64,000 nucleotides of DNA from Thalassospira sp. ER-Se-21-Dark (GCF_017922435.1 NZ_VDEZ01000003.1:310001-374000), one strand, 5' to 3'. Shown: positions 48,671 through 58,072, counted from the stretch's first letter. Notes: generated by a model from the sequence alone, not told the origin. Numbers and translations are program-made.

Positions 48671-50533
48671 TTATCCCTTTTTGGCAATCATGACCCCGGC
48701 GGGTGACGGGTCGGTATAAAGTTCGGCCACCTTGTCAGCGCGTTTGGTCAGAACCGCGCGCTGATTGATCGAGCCCTTGTCGGTGACTTCGTGCGCATCA
48801 AGTTCCGGTGAGCTTTCCAGCAGGATCGCGCGCGCAACAAAGTTCGAACTGCCAGTCGATTTGCTCGCCAATTCATTCAGGCATTTCTGGAAATGCGCCT
48901 GCACGGCCGGATGGGTGGCGATGTCACCCTCCGACGCGTTGGCGGGCAGGTCCGGGCACAGTTTTTTGCAGGCGGTGAAATCGGCAAAGATCAGCGCGCC
49001 GACATAGCCTTCGTTCAAACCGGTCAGCACCGCATCACGCACATAGGGTGCAAAGGTCTGGGCAATGGCGGTCCGGATGGCCGCCACATGCACCCAGGTG
49101 CCGGTCGAGAGTTTGAAGTCTTCGCAGACCCGGCCATCAAACAGGAAGCCCCGTTCGATATTGTCCGGATCAACAAATTTCAGGGCATCACCAATCAGGT
49201 AATAGCCTTCATCGTCAAAAGACTCGCTGGTTTTATCAGGTTGTTTCCAATAGCCGGGTGTAATGCTGGGTCCCTTAAGGCGGACTTCGAGCTTTTCGGC
49301 ATTGGGCACCAGTTTGATATCAAGCCCGACGGCCGGAAGACCGACACTGCCCGCCTGATCAACCGCCCAGGTGGTGGTGAAGGCAAAGGGGGCCGTTTCG
49401 GTGGAGCCATAGCCGGTGACAATGACAATCTTTTCGCCAACCGTGTCCTCGGCGATCTTTTCCAGATTGTCCCAGACATATTGCGACAAACCGGCACCGG
49501 CATATTGCATCAGTTTCAGCTTGGCAAAGAACATCTCGCGCAGTGTTTTGTTTTCGCGCAGATGATGGACAAGTGCCTCGTACCCCTTGGGGACGTTGAA
49601 ATAGATGTTGGGCGATACTTCGCAAAGATTGCGCACGGTTTCATGAATACCGTCCGGGGTCGGCTTGCCCTGATCGATATAGAAACTGCCGCCGTTATAA
49701 AGCGCGATGCCAAAATTATGGTTGCCACCCGCGGTGTGGTTCCATGGCAACCAGTCAACCATCACCGGTGGTTCATCCTGCAAAAACGCCAGCGCGTGAC
49801 GCAGCATCATCTGGTTAAAACACAGCATCCGCTGGGTATTGATCACGGCCTTTGGCATCCCGGTGGAACCGGACGTGAACAGGAATTTGGCAACCGTGTC
49901 TTCGGTGATTTTGCCATTGGCGGCATCGACCGCATCGGTCGGCGTGGTCTGACGGACATCTTTGAAAACATCGCAGTCATATTGCGACAGCGGGTTTTCC
50001 AGAACCAGCAGACGGGCATCCTTTGGCATGACGGCGGCCAGTGCCTTGGCATATTTGGCACCATCATCCACAAAGATCAGACCGGGGTTCAGCAGATCGC
50101 AGATATGGCGCAGCTTGGCAAAATCGGACGACACCAGCGAATAGGCCGGTGACACCGGCGCATAAGGAATACCGGCATACATCGACGCCAGCGCAAGAAG
50201 CCCGTGTTCAAGACTGTTGCCCGACAGGATCAGGACCGGGCGATCTTCGGACAGTTCCTGTTCGATGAGGTATTGCGCAAGACTGCGGACCTCGTTTCGG
50301 GTTTCAAGGAAGCTCCGTTTTTGCCAGCCGCCGGTTTTGTCACGGTCGGCCAGAAACAGATGATCGGGTGTTTGTTTCGCCCAATGATCAAGCTTGTCGG
50401 TGATGGCGCGCGGATAGTCATCCGGCGTTTCCGTTGATCGGATATAGATCGTGCCGTTGTCCTTTTTGGACATCGAGACACGCGTATCTCCCATGCGAAC
50501 CGGACGGAGTCCGGGTTCAGCAATCATAGGCAT
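48671..50533 (-). CDS. Feruloyl-CoA synthetase-like acyl-CoA ligase
   Basis: A 620-residue AMP-forming ligase of the Fcs subfamily. The phosphate-binding loop FLFTSGSTGMPKAV lies near residue 220, YGSTETAP near 380, and the A8-type Asp in YYLIGDALKFVD near 448. It activates an aromatic or related carboxylic acid to its CoA ester with ATP. GGAGG precedes the ATG. It is the first gene of the minus-strand operon with the thiolase, divergent from the SDR gene, and its promoter overlaps a palindromic operator candidate. Confidence 0.87.
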   Translation of the reverse strand: MPMIAEPGLRPVRMGDTRVSMSKKDNGTIYIRSTETPDDYPRAITDKLDHWAKQTPDHLFLADRDKTGGWQKRSFLETRNEVRSLAQYLIEQELSEDRPVLILSGNSLEHGLLALASMYAGIPYAPVSPAYSLVSSDFAKLRHICDLLNPGLIFVDDGAKYAKALAAVMPKDARLLVLENPLSQYDCDVFKDVRQTTPTDAVDAANGKITEDTVAKFLFTSGSTGMPKAVINTQRMLCFNQMMLRHALAFLQDEPPVMVDWLPWNHTAGGNHNFGIALYNGGSFYIDQGKPTPDGIHETVRNLCEVSPNIYFNVPKGYEALVHHLRENKTLREMFFAKLKLMQYAGAGLSQYVWDNLEKIAEDTVGEKIVIVTGYGSTETAPFAFTTTWAVDQAGSVGLPAVGLDIKLVPNAEKLEVRLKGPSITPGYWKQPDKTSESFDDEGYYLIGDALKFVDPDNIERGFLFDGRVCEDFKLSTGTWVHVAAIRTAIAQTFAPYVRDAVLTGLNEGYVGALIFADFTACKKLCPDLPANASEGDIATHPAVQAHFQKCLNELASKSTGSSNFVARAILLESSPELDAHEVTDKGSINQRAVLTKRADKVAELYTDPSPAGVMIAKKG

Positions 50534-50564
50534 GAGACGAAACCTCCAGTTTTGATTTTCTTAT

Positions 50565-50583
50565 TTGTTATAATTCATAACAA
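50565..50583. promoter_or_regulatory. Palindromic operator candidate O1 (ligase side)
   Basis: TTGTTAT-N5-ATAACAA, a 19-bp perfect dyad 32 bp upstream of the ligase start. An identical-arm copy (O2) lies upstream of the divergent SDR gene. The pair is consistent with a dimeric MarR-type repressor controlling both operons; the MarR gene at 55461 is the best candidate. Confidence 0.7.
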
Positions 50584-50743
50584 TCATAATTCATCACATC
50601 AAGCGCAATATCTTTATGCGTGCACGCGGACCCAACAATTTGACCTTGAGTATAATTATGCTCGCGCGCGAGAGGCTTGAATTTCGATGCGATTTCAGTT
50701 GACTAATGACGATTGACGCTGCTCTTTTACTGTGCAAACATAA

Positions 50744-50762
50744 TTGTTATAAAACATAACAA
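50744..50762. promoter_or_regulatory. Palindromic operator candidate O2 (SDR side)
   Basis: TTGTTAT-N5-ATAACAA, with the same 7-bp arms and spacer length as O1 (only the spacer differs, AAAAC versus AATTC). It lies just before the SDR start codon. The two sites are 179 bp apart centre to centre. Confidence 0.7.
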
Positions 50763-50777
50763 ACTTTGGATAAGGAA

Positions 50778-51542
50778 ATGCAGCTCAATCAGGTTCCCGC
50801 CATCATTACCGGCGGCGGCAGCGGCCTTGGTGCCGCCACCGCACGCACATTTGCGGTTGCGGGCGCGAAGGTCGCGGTGTTTGATCGCAACGGCGATGCC
50901 GCCAAACGAGTCGCCAGTGAAACCGGCGGAATTGGCCTGCAAGTCGACGTATCTGACCGAAGCTCGGTCGAGGCTGCATTCAAGACCGTGAAACAAAATC
51001 TTGGCCTGCCGCGCGTGCTTGTGAATTGTGCCGGTATTGGCACCGCCAACCGTATTCTGCCACGCGACGGCAGCCTTCCGATTGATGATTTTATCAAAAC
51101 ACTGAACGTCAATCTGACCGGCAGCTACATCACCATGAGCTATGCCGCGCAGTTGCTGTCGGAAGCGACGCCAGTGAATGACGATGGCGAGCGCGGCGTT
51201 ATCATCAATACATCATCCGTCGGGTATGAAGACGGGCAGATCGGCCAGTGCGCCTATGCGGCATCAAAGGGCGGGATTGCATCGATGACGCTGCCAGCCG
51301 CGCGCGAGTTGGCGCGGATCGGTGTGCGGGTGATGGCGATTGCGCCGGGTCTTTTTTCCACCGCAATGACCGACACCCTGCCCGAAGAAGCCCGTCAGGC
51401 GATTGAAGCCAACATTCCGTTTCCCAAACGGCTGGGCAAGGCACAGGAATATGCCGACCTCGCCCGTCATATCGTCGAAAACACCATGCTGAATGGCACC
51501 GTCGTTCGTATCGACGGCGCGGTTCGCCTGCAGGCAAAATAA
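50778..51542 (+). CDS. SDR-family 3-hydroxyacyl-CoA dehydrogenase-like protein
   Basis: A 254-residue short-chain dehydrogenase. TGGGSGLG near residue 11 is the cofactor motif, with NCAGIG near 85, and the catalytic set Ser (NTSSV, about 142), Tyr-Lys (YAASKGG, about 158-162). It resembles HSD10-type enzymes that oxidise 3-hydroxyacyl-CoA, fitting the pathway. Start: ATG 50778 matches the family N-terminus, with AAGGA very close before it; an in-frame TTG at 50766 would add four residues. First gene of the plus-strand operon. Confidence 0.85.
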   Translation: MQLNQVPAIITGGGSGLGAATARTFAVAGAKVAVFDRNGDAAKRVASETGGIGLQVDVSDRSSVEAAFKTVKQNLGLPRVLVNCAGIGTANRILPRDGSLPIDDFIKTLNVNLTGSYITMSYAAQLLSEATPVNDDGERGVIINTSSVGYEDGQIGQCAYAASKGGIASMTLPAARELARIGVRVMAIAPGLFSTAMTDTLPEEARQAIEANIPFPKRLGKAQEYADLARHIVENTMLNGTVVRIDGAVRLQAK

Positions 51543-51574
51543 AGACCCGATTGCTTTACGTAAGGAACAAGAAC

Positions 51575-52354
51575 ATGACCAACGGCGCGAATGACGTATT
51601 GAACGTCGCAATCAACGGATCGATTGCCCGTTTGACCATCACGCGACCTGAAAAGCGTAACGCGGTCAGCGATACTTTGATGGCAGCACTTGAGGCGTTT
51701 TTTGCCAATCCGCCTGAAGGGGTACGGGTTGTTATCCTGGCTGGTGAAGGCGGGCATTTTTCAGCCGGGCTTGATTTGGCCGAGCATGTTGCACGAAATG
51801 CCGCCGATACCATGCGTCATTCACGCAACTGGCACCGCATCATGGACATGATCCAGTATGGTGGATTGCCGGTGATTTCATTGCTTAAGGGTGCGGTCAT
51901 CGGGGGTGGCCTTGAACTGGCCAGTGCGACCCATATCCGTATTGCCGATGAAACCGCCTTTTTCCAGCTTCCCGAAGGACGCCGTGGCATTTTCGTTGGC
52001 GGTGGTGCATCGGTCCGGGTCGGCCGTATTCTGGGCGCGGATCGCATGATCGAGATGATGCTGACCGGGCGCAAATACAACGCCGAAGACGGCCTTCGCC
52101 TTGGTCTGACGCATTATGTCTGTGACAGCGAGGAAGCCGCCGAAGCAAAGGCCATCGAGCTTGCCAATACGGTTGCCGAAAATGCGCAGCTTTCGAACTA
52201 TGTCATGATCCAGGCCCTGTCACGGATCGAAGACATGGCGAAAACCGATGGCCTGTTTACCGAAAGCCTGTGTGCCGCCCTGACCCAGACCAGCGAAGAT
52301 GCACAGGAAGGATTGAAGGCATTCCTTGAAAAACGTGCACCTAATTTCAAGTAA
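51575..52354 (+). CDS. Enoyl-CoA hydratase/isomerase family protein (crotonase)
   Basis: A 259-residue crotonase-fold enzyme. Oxyanion-hole segments are GGHFSAGLDL (about 61-70) and GAVIGGGLELAS (about 107-118). A Glu lies in FQLPEGRRGIFVGGGASVRV (about 131-150), where crotonases carry a catalytic Glu, though the usual second Glu of GAGGTQ-type enzymes is absent. It would hydrate the enoyl-CoA formed by the acyl-CoA dehydrogenase. The ATG at 51575 has an AGGAA site. It lies 32 bp after the SDR gene. Confidence 0.85.
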   Translation: MTNGANDVLNVAINGSIARLTITRPEKRNAVSDTLMAALEAFFANPPEGVRVVILAGEGGHFSAGLDLAEHVARNAADTMRHSRNWHRIMDMIQYGGLPVISLLKGAVIGGGLELASATHIRIADETAFFQLPEGRRGIFVGGGASVRVGRILGADRMIEMMLTGRKYNAEDGLRLGLTHYVCDSEEAAEAKAIELANTVAENAQLSNYVMIQALSRIEDMAKTDGLFTESLCAALTQTSEDAQEGLKAFLEKRAPNFK

Positions 52355-52512
52355 CTGCCTATAACAGAGCCGCAGATAATTGCGGCCATCAGATCGCATA
52401 CCATAAGATCAAGGATCGGCAAGAAACCGCGTAAAGCGGACGCCAGAACATTCAGGAAGGAACAGGGCCACCCGACGAAAACCGGTGCGCCCATAATGTG
52501 AGGAGACGTTCG

Positions 52513-53565
52513 ATGTCAGGATTTTCCGTTAATCGCCGCCAGATGCTCGGCATCATGGGCGGCGCACTTGCAGCCCCTGCAATCATTGGCAAGGCACGTG
52601 CAGCCGAAGTCACTCTTCGTCTGCATCATATGCTGCCGCCGGTGGCACCGATGCACAAGGCGTTCTTCGAACCGTGGTCCAAGACCATCCGCGAACAGTC
52701 CGATGGCCGTATCGATATTCAGATTTTCCCGGCCATGCAGCTTGGCGGCAAACCGCCGCAGCTTGCCGAACAGGTGGCAAACAACGTTGTGGATATCGCC
52801 TGGACCTTGACCGTCTACACGCCGGGTCGCTATCCGATTTCCGAAACGCTGAGCCTGCCCTTCATGGTGACAACCGCCGAGGCAACATCGGTTGCCATGC
52901 ACAAGTTCATGGATGAATTTGGCCAGGACGAATACCGTGGCATGAAGCCATTGGCCTATCATGTTCATGCCGGTGGCAAGTTCCATATGCGCGACAAGGC
53001 GATTGAAAATCAGGCAGATCTTGACGGCCTGCAAATCCGCGCCCCGAACCAGAATGTCGGTAAGGCCCTTTCCATTCTGGGGGCTGAGCCGGTCTTCTTC
53101 CCGGTTACTGAAATGGCCGTCGGCCTTGCCAATGGCGTGATTGATGGCACCTGCCTGCCCTATGAAGTGGTTCCGGCCTTCAAACTGCATGAACTAACAT
53201 CGGTGCATTGCGCCCCGGCAGAAGGCGGACGCGGTCTTTATGCCAACTCGTTTGCGCTTTTGATGGCGGGCAATGCCTATGACAGTATGCCCGATGATCT
53301 GAAAGCGGTGATTGATGCCAATTCCGGTATCGATCTGTCACGCCAGATCGGCAAACAGTTCGATAGCTTTGAATCGGTTGGCTACAAAATGTGTGCTGAT
53401 CGCGGCAACAAGTTCGTCGAGATTCCCAAAGACGAAATTGAACGCTGGCAGTCTGCGACCCAGCCGGTCGTCGATGAGTGGATCGAGACACTCAATGATG
53501 CCGGACATGATGGCAAGGCGATGATTGATCGCCTTAATCAGCTGATCGACGCCGAGACCGCCTGA
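52513..53565 (+). CDS. TRAP substrate-binding protein, DctP family (TRAP operon 4)
   Basis: A 350-residue periplasmic binding protein with a twin-arginine-like N-terminus (NRRQMLGIMGGALAA) and cleavage near ARA. The DctP Arg is in LDGLQIRAPNQNVG (about 177). GAGGAGAC is a strong site for the ATG at 52513. It is located between crotonase and MarR genes in one direction, so it is probably the importer of the acid degraded by this island. Substrate is inferred, not shown. Confidence 0.9.
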   Translation: MSGFSVNRRQMLGIMGGALAAPAIIGKARAAEVTLRLHHMLPPVAPMHKAFFEPWSKTIREQSDGRIDIQIFPAMQLGGKPPQLAEQVANNVVDIAWTLTVYTPGRYPISETLSLPFMVTTAEATSVAMHKFMDEFGQDEYRGMKPLAYHVHAGGKFHMRDKAIENQADLDGLQIRAPNQNVGKALSILGAEPVFFPVTEMAVGLANGVIDGTCLPYEVVPAFKLHELTSVHCAPAEGGRGLYANSFALLMAGNAYDSMPDDLKAVIDANSGIDLSRQIGKQFDSFESVGYKMCADRGNKFVEIPKDEIERWQSATQPVVDEWIETLNDAGHDGKAMIDRLNQLIDAETA

Positions 53566-53566
53566 C

Positions 53567-54127
53567 ATGTCAGGAGCCACCCGTGATCACAATGGGCGCG
53601 GCAATCGCGCAGCGCCCATTCATTTTCTTGGTCAGTTTGTTGATCGTGCCTGCATTGCATCCGCTACTATTGCGGGTGCCATCATGCTTGCTGTCGCCGT
53701 CACAGTAACGCTGTCCGTAACGATGCGATATATCGGCATTGGCGGCATTCGTGGTGACTTTGAAATTGTCGAAATGGGATGCGGGATTGCCGCATTTCTG
53801 TTTTTGCCGTTGTGCCAACGCAAGGGCAACCACGTAATGGTCGACATTTTCAGCATGGCCTTCCCCCAACGCACCCGCACCATTCTGGATCAACTTTGGG
53901 AGATCCTGTTCTGTTGTGGTTGGGTGATTATTTCCTGGCGGGTCGCTTACGGCCTGATTGATATGTTTGATTATAACGACCGCAGCATGCTTTTGAGAAT
54001 GCCCACCTGGATTATCTACGGCTTCGCACTGTTCGGACTTGGGCTTTCAGCCCTGACCGCCTTGTCGAACGTGATCGAACAGTTTGTTCGCCCAACCACC
54101 CCATCGCAAACGGATGCCCCACAATGA
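53567..54127 (+). CDS. TRAP transporter small permease subunit, DctQ family (TRAP operon 4)
   Basis: A 186-residue membrane protein with four predicted helices and a 25-residue cytoplasmic N-terminus. The conserved SVTMRYIGIGGIRGDFEIVE follows helix 1. It starts 1 bp after the dctP stop and overlaps the dctM gene by 4 bp (ATGA). Confidence 0.87.
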   Translation: MSGATRDHNGRGNRAAPIHFLGQFVDRACIASATIAGAIMLAVAVTVTLSVTMRYIGIGGIRGDFEIVEMGCGIAAFLFLPLCQRKGNHVMVDIFSMAFPQRTRTILDQLWEILFCCGWVIISWRVAYGLIDMFDYNDRSMLLRMPTWIIYGFALFGLGLSALTALSNVIEQFVRPTTPSQTDAPQ

Positions 54128-55446
54128 GCCCGGTTGAAATCAGCATCATTATGGTCGTCGTCCTGCTGGCGCTTATTTTCCTGCGCATGCCGATTGCATT
54201 GGCGATGGCCGTTGTCGGGGCAGGCGGATATGTGGTCCTGTCGGGATGGATGCCGCTGTCGGCCTATCTCAAGACCGCGATTGTCGATAAATACATTTCC
54301 TATGACCTTGCGGTCATTCCGCTATTTATCCTCATGGGGCAGATTGCCACCAAAACCGGTATCAGCCGCGCGATTTTTACCGCGTCGAACGCATGGCTTG
54401 GTCATTGGCGCGGCGGCCTTGCGATGGCATCTGTTGCCGGTTGCGCGGCATTCGGGTCGATTTGCGGATCATCGATCGCGACCGCGACCACCATGGGACG
54501 CGTTGCCTTGCCCGAAATGCGGCGCCACGGATATTCCGGCGCACTTGGGGCCGGAACACTTGCCGCGGGTGGCACGCTTGGCATCCTGATCCCGCCGTCG
54601 GTGGTTTTGATCATTTATGCGCTTCTGACTGAACAGAACATCGTGAAACTGTTCCTGGCCGCGACCATTCCAGGGCTTCTGGCCGTGCTTGGCTTTATCC
54701 TGGCGATTGGTGTTTATGTTCGCCTGTTCCCGGAAGAAGGCCCGGCGCATGCAGGGCTTCCGATGCGCGAACGCATCAGGTCGCTTGGCGGGATCTGGCA
54801 TGTTGCGCTTGTTTTCATTGCTGTTCTGGGCGGCATTTATGGCGGTGTCTTCACCCCGGCCGAGGGGGCATCTGTTGGGGTGGTGCTGATTGCGTTGACC
54901 GGATTTTTGATGCGCAGCCTGTCGATCAAGGGCCTTTTTGAATGCGTGATCGAGACTGCCGGGACCACGGCGATGATCTTTGCCATCATTTTTGGCGCGG
55001 ATCTTTTCAATGTCGCGCTTGCCCTGACCCGGGTGCCGACCATGGCCGCCGAGTGGGTCGGCACGGCCGGGATCGCGCCGATGACGGTTCTGATGGTGGT
55101 GATCCTGTTTTACATCGTCATGGGGTGCATCATGGACAGCCTGTCGATGATCCTTTTGACCGTGCCGGTGTTTTTCCCGGCCTTCATGGCGATGGATTTC
55201 GGGATGGATCCGACCCATCAGGCGCTGTGGTTTGGTATCATCACCCTGATTGTTGTCGAACTGGGGATGATCACGCCCCCGGTCGGGCTTAATCTGTTTA
55301 TGATATCGGCGATGGCACCCGATATTCCGACCCGCAAGATTTTCCGCGGGGCGGTGCCGTTCCTGCTGGTCGAGTGCCTGCGCATCGCGATCATCGTCGC
55401 GTTCCCCGTGCTGACATTCTGGCTGGTGGATATCGTCACAGGATAG
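54124..55446 (+). CDS. TRAP transporter large permease subunit, DctM family (TRAP operon 4)
   Basis: A 440-residue permease with VIPLFILMGQIATKTG near residue 62, GSICGSSIATATTMGRVALPEM (about 113-134), AAGGTLGILIPPSV and GCIMDSLSMILL. It is close in pattern to the permeases of TRAP operons 1 and 3. It ends the transporter part of the operon; the MarR gene starts 14 bp later. Confidence 0.92.
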   Translation: MSPVEISIIMVVVLLALIFLRMPIALAMAVVGAGGYVVLSGWMPLSAYLKTAIVDKYISYDLAVIPLFILMGQIATKTGISRAIFTASNAWLGHWRGGLAMASVAGCAAFGSICGSSIATATTMGRVALPEMRRHGYSGALGAGTLAAGGTLGILIPPSVVLIIYALLTEQNIVKLFLAATIPGLLAVLGFILAIGVYVRLFPEEGPAHAGLPMRERIRSLGGIWHVALVFIAVLGGIYGGVFTPAEGASVGVVLIALTGFLMRSLSIKGLFECVIETAGTTAMIFAIIFGADLFNVALALTRVPTMAAEWVGTAGIAPMTVLMVVILFYIVMGCIMDSLSMILLTVPVFFPAFMAMDFGMDPTHQALWFGIITLIVVELGMITPPVGLNLFMISAMAPDIPTRKIFRGAVPFLLVECLRIAIIVAFPVLTFWLVDIVTG

Positions 55447-55460
55447 CTGCGTCCAAAAAG

Positions 55461-55952
55461 ATGGAGACACCGTTGCAAGCAAACAAAAAGAAGAAAAACG
55501 ATACGGATACCGGTATTGCCGGATTGTCGCCCGACAGTCCGCTGCGCGGCTTTGTCGGCTATAACCTCAAGCGTGCCTATATGTCGATCCACAGCGATTT
55601 TGTCGCCAGTCTGACGCATCTTGATCTGAAGCCGACGACCTATAGTGCGCTTGCCATCATCAATGAAAACCCCGACATCAGTCAGACCGATCTGGCGCGG
55701 GCTCTTGCCATGGAACGGTCGAACATTGTCGTCATGGTCGATGAACTTCAGGCGCGCGGATTAATCGTGCGCAACAAGGTGCCAACCGATCGTCGTGTCT
55801 ATGCGCTGCGCACCACTGCCAAGGGGATTGAGCTTTTCCTTGAGGCCAGCCGTGCGGTTCAAAAGCATGAAGACAAGCTTCTGGAAGGGTTCGATCCCGA
55901 AGAACGCGCACACCTTGTAGAGATGCTGATCCGTATTCAGCAGGTCAAATAA
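55461..55952 (+). CDS. MarR-family transcriptional regulator (probable pathway repressor)
   Basis: A 163-residue MarR protein. The winged helix (about residues 62-128) contains SQTDLARALAMERSNIVVMVDELQARGLI and the wing KVPTDRRVYALRTTAKG. Helices at both ends form the dimer. The start at 55461 is chosen because the open frame upstream runs back into the permease gene. MarR proteins such as CouR respond to aromatic acyl-CoA, and this one lies in the CoA-pathway operon, so it probably binds O1 and O2. Confidence 0.9.
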   Translation: METPLQANKKKKNDTDTGIAGLSPDSPLRGFVGYNLKRAYMSIHSDFVASLTHLDLKPTTYSALAIINENPDISQTDLARALAMERSNIVVMVDELQARGLIVRNKVPTDRRVYALRTTAKGIELFLEASRAVQKHEDKLLEGFDPEERAHLVEMLIRIQQVK

Positions 55953-55974
55953 CGCTTAGATCAGGTAAGGTTCC

Positions 55975-56436
55975 ATGTTGCGACTGTCCCGTGAAATCCG
56001 TGTTGAATGGGGTCACTGCGATCCGGCCCGGATTGTCTATAACCCAAACTTTTATGACTGGATGGAAGGCGGCCTTCTGGCCTTGCTTTCGGTTGCCGGG
56101 TTCGACCTTGCCACCATGATCGCAAAGGATGTGGATTTTCGCGGAACGCCACTGGTGCGCGGTGATGCCAGTTTTATGGCGCCTGCCCGGGTCGGCGATC
56201 TGATCGTGCATCATGTCGAAGTATCACGCTGGGGCGGTAAATCTTTCGACCTTTCCCATCGCTTTACGCTGGATGAAACCACCTTGCTTGAAGGATCGCA
56301 AACCCGCGTCTGGGGCCGCGCCAACCCGGACAACCCGGCAAGTCTGATTGCTGTTGCCGTGCCCGATGCGGTCAAGGCCGCCTTGTCAGAAGACAAGGTT
56401 ATCCGCCTGACACTCCATCAGGAAACGCAAGCTTAA
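55975..56436 (+). CDS. Acyl-CoA thioesterase, 4-hydroxybenzoyl-CoA thioesterase-like (hotdog fold)
   Basis: A 153-residue single-hotdog protein. The catalytic Asp16 is in EWGHCDPARIVYNPNFYDWME, the 4HBT-type motif with nucleophilic Asp. It would release a free acid such as a hydroxybenzoate from the CoA ester left after thiolytic cleavage. It follows the MarR gene by 22 bp and the acyl-CoA dehydrogenase gene starts 11 bp later. Confidence 0.88.
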   Translation: MLRLSREIRVEWGHCDPARIVYNPNFYDWMEGGLLALLSVAGFDLATMIAKDVDFRGTPLVRGDASFMAPARVGDLIVHHVEVSRWGGKSFDLSHRFTLDETTLLEGSQTRVWGRANPDNPASLIAVAVPDAVKAALSEDKVIRLTLHQETQA

Positions 56437-56447
56437 GAGACGCCGTC

Positions 56448-58061
56448 GTGACCCCCTTCAAAGCCCCGATTGACGATATTCTGTTTGCCCTGTCAGTGAC
56501 CAGTGATGAAAACGGTGCTGCAGAACACGGCTTTGATGCGGAAATCACCGGCGAAATTCTGGATCATTTTGCCCGCTTTGCCGAAGACGTCATCGCCCCG
56601 ATTGATGAGCCGGGCGATCAGGAAGGCTGCAAAATCGAAGATGGCCGGGTCCGGATGCCATCGGGTTTCAGCAACGCCTATCAGGCCTATGTCGAACAGG
56701 GATGGCAGTCGATTTCACTGGCCGAGGAATTTGGTGGTCAGGGTGCCCCGGCCACCGTCTGTGGCGCGATCAGCGAAATACTGGCCGGAGCCTGTCATTC
56801 CTTTCAGATGGTTACCGGACTTGTCCCCGGTGCCGCCAGACTGATTGCGCAATTTGGCACCGATGACCAACGCCAGACCTGGCTTCCAAAACTGGCATCA
56901 GGCAGCCATCTTGCCACCATGTGCCTGACCGAACCGCAAGCAGGCTCTGATCTTTCAGATATCCGCACGGTCGCAAGCCAGCAAGACGATGGCAGTTGGG
57001 TTCTGACCGGGGAGAAGATCTTTATTTCTGGCGGGGATCAGGATCTGAGTGATGAAATCCTGCATCTGGTGCTGGCGCGGACCGGTACTCGCGAAGACGG
57101 GGTTCGGGGACTGACGCTGTTTCTGTGCCCGTCCGATAGTGGCGAGACCGAACGCAACACCATCACAGTCACCCGGATCGAAGAAAAGATGGGTTTGCAT
57201 GCCTCCCCCACCTGCCAACTGACGTTTGACGGCGCAACCGCCACGCCGATTGGCCCGGTTGGCAAGGGGTTGATGTGCATGTTCACCATGATGAACCATG
57301 CCCGCCTTGATGTCGCCTTGCAGGGTGTGGCGCACGCCACGCGTGCCCATCACATCGCCCAAAGCTACGCCGCAGAGCGCAAGCAGGGCCGCGACCGAAA
57401 TACCGGTCAACCGATTTCAATTGATCAGCATCATGACATTGCGCGCATGCTGGCCCGCCAGGACATGCTCGCCATTACCGGCCGGTTGATGGCCTATAAA
57501 ACCTTTGCTTTGATGGAGACGGGTACAAATTCGGACCTGATCGAATTCCTGACCCCGATTTGCAAATCGTTCTGCACCGATGCCGGGGTTGAAGCCGCCC
57601 AAATCGGCATACAGGTCCTTGGCGGTTATGGCTATTTGCGCGAATACCGGGTCGAGCAAACGCTGCGCGATGCGCGCATCTGCCAGATTTACGAAGGCAC
57701 AAACGGCATTCATGCCCTGACCCTTGCCGGTCGTTTGACCCGGCACAAGGACGGCGCAAGTGCGAAGGCGTTCGAGGCCCTGATCTGCGACCTGATCGCG
57801 GGCACCCGCAGCGATACCGAAATTGCAAAACAGCTTTTGGCATACTGGCAACAAATGACATCAGAAATCATCGCCAGCGACACGCCTGAAAAATTCGCCC
57901 GCGATTATATGCAAATCAGTGCGGCAACCTATGGCGTGGCACTTTGGACGGAACTCGCGGATCGACTTTCACCCGATCAAACCAGCCGCTATGAGAAATG
58001 CCTGGCGCAGGTAATCGAATGGGGCCGTGTCACACTGGCCTGTTGCAAGGCACGCGGATAG
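56448..58061 (+). CDS. Acyl-CoA dehydrogenase, long DmdC-like subfamily
   Basis: A 537-residue FAD enzyme, longer than the usual 380-400 residues. The N-terminal alpha domain, middle beta domain (MCLTEPQAGSDLSDIRT, about 163-179) and C-terminal alpha domain (GVEAAQIGIQVLGGYGYLREY with RDARICQIYEGTNGIHAL, about 380-425) are followed by an extra helical region. This architecture resembles 3-methylmercaptopropionyl-CoA dehydrogenases. In context it would introduce the 2,3 double bond in the activated acid. GTG start; last gene of the plus-strand operon. Confidence 0.88.
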   Translation: MTPFKAPIDDILFALSVTSDENGAAEHGFDAEITGEILDHFARFAEDVIAPIDEPGDQEGCKIEDGRVRMPSGFSNAYQAYVEQGWQSISLAEEFGGQGAPATVCGAISEILAGACHSFQMVTGLVPGAARLIAQFGTDDQRQTWLPKLASGSHLATMCLTEPQAGSDLSDIRTVASQQDDGSWVLTGEKIFISGGDQDLSDEILHLVLARTGTREDGVRGLTLFLCPSDSGETERNTITVTRIEEKMGLHASPTCQLTFDGATATPIGPVGKGLMCMFTMMNHARLDVALQGVAHATRAHHIAQSYAAERKQGRDRNTGQPISIDQHHDIARMLARQDMLAITGRLMAYKTFALMETGTNSDLIEFLTPICKSFCTDAGVEAAQIGIQVLGGYGYLREYRVEQTLRDARICQIYEGTNGIHALTLAGRLTRHKDGASAKAFEALICDLIAGTRSDTEIAKQLLAYWQQMTSEIIASDTPEKFARDYMQISAATYGVALWTELADRLSPDQTSRYEKCLAQVIEWGRVTLACCKARG

Positions 58062-58072
58062 GCAACCAGTCG

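Noticed and set aside
52369-52386. GCCGCA/TGCGGC hairpin upstream of TRAP operon 4
   Set aside because: Only six base pairs with no T run; too weak to call a terminator.
54469-55482. 337-codon minus-strand frame opposite the DctM gene
   Set aside because: Composition dominated by Arg, His, Gln and Asp, as expected for the complement of a membrane-protein gene.
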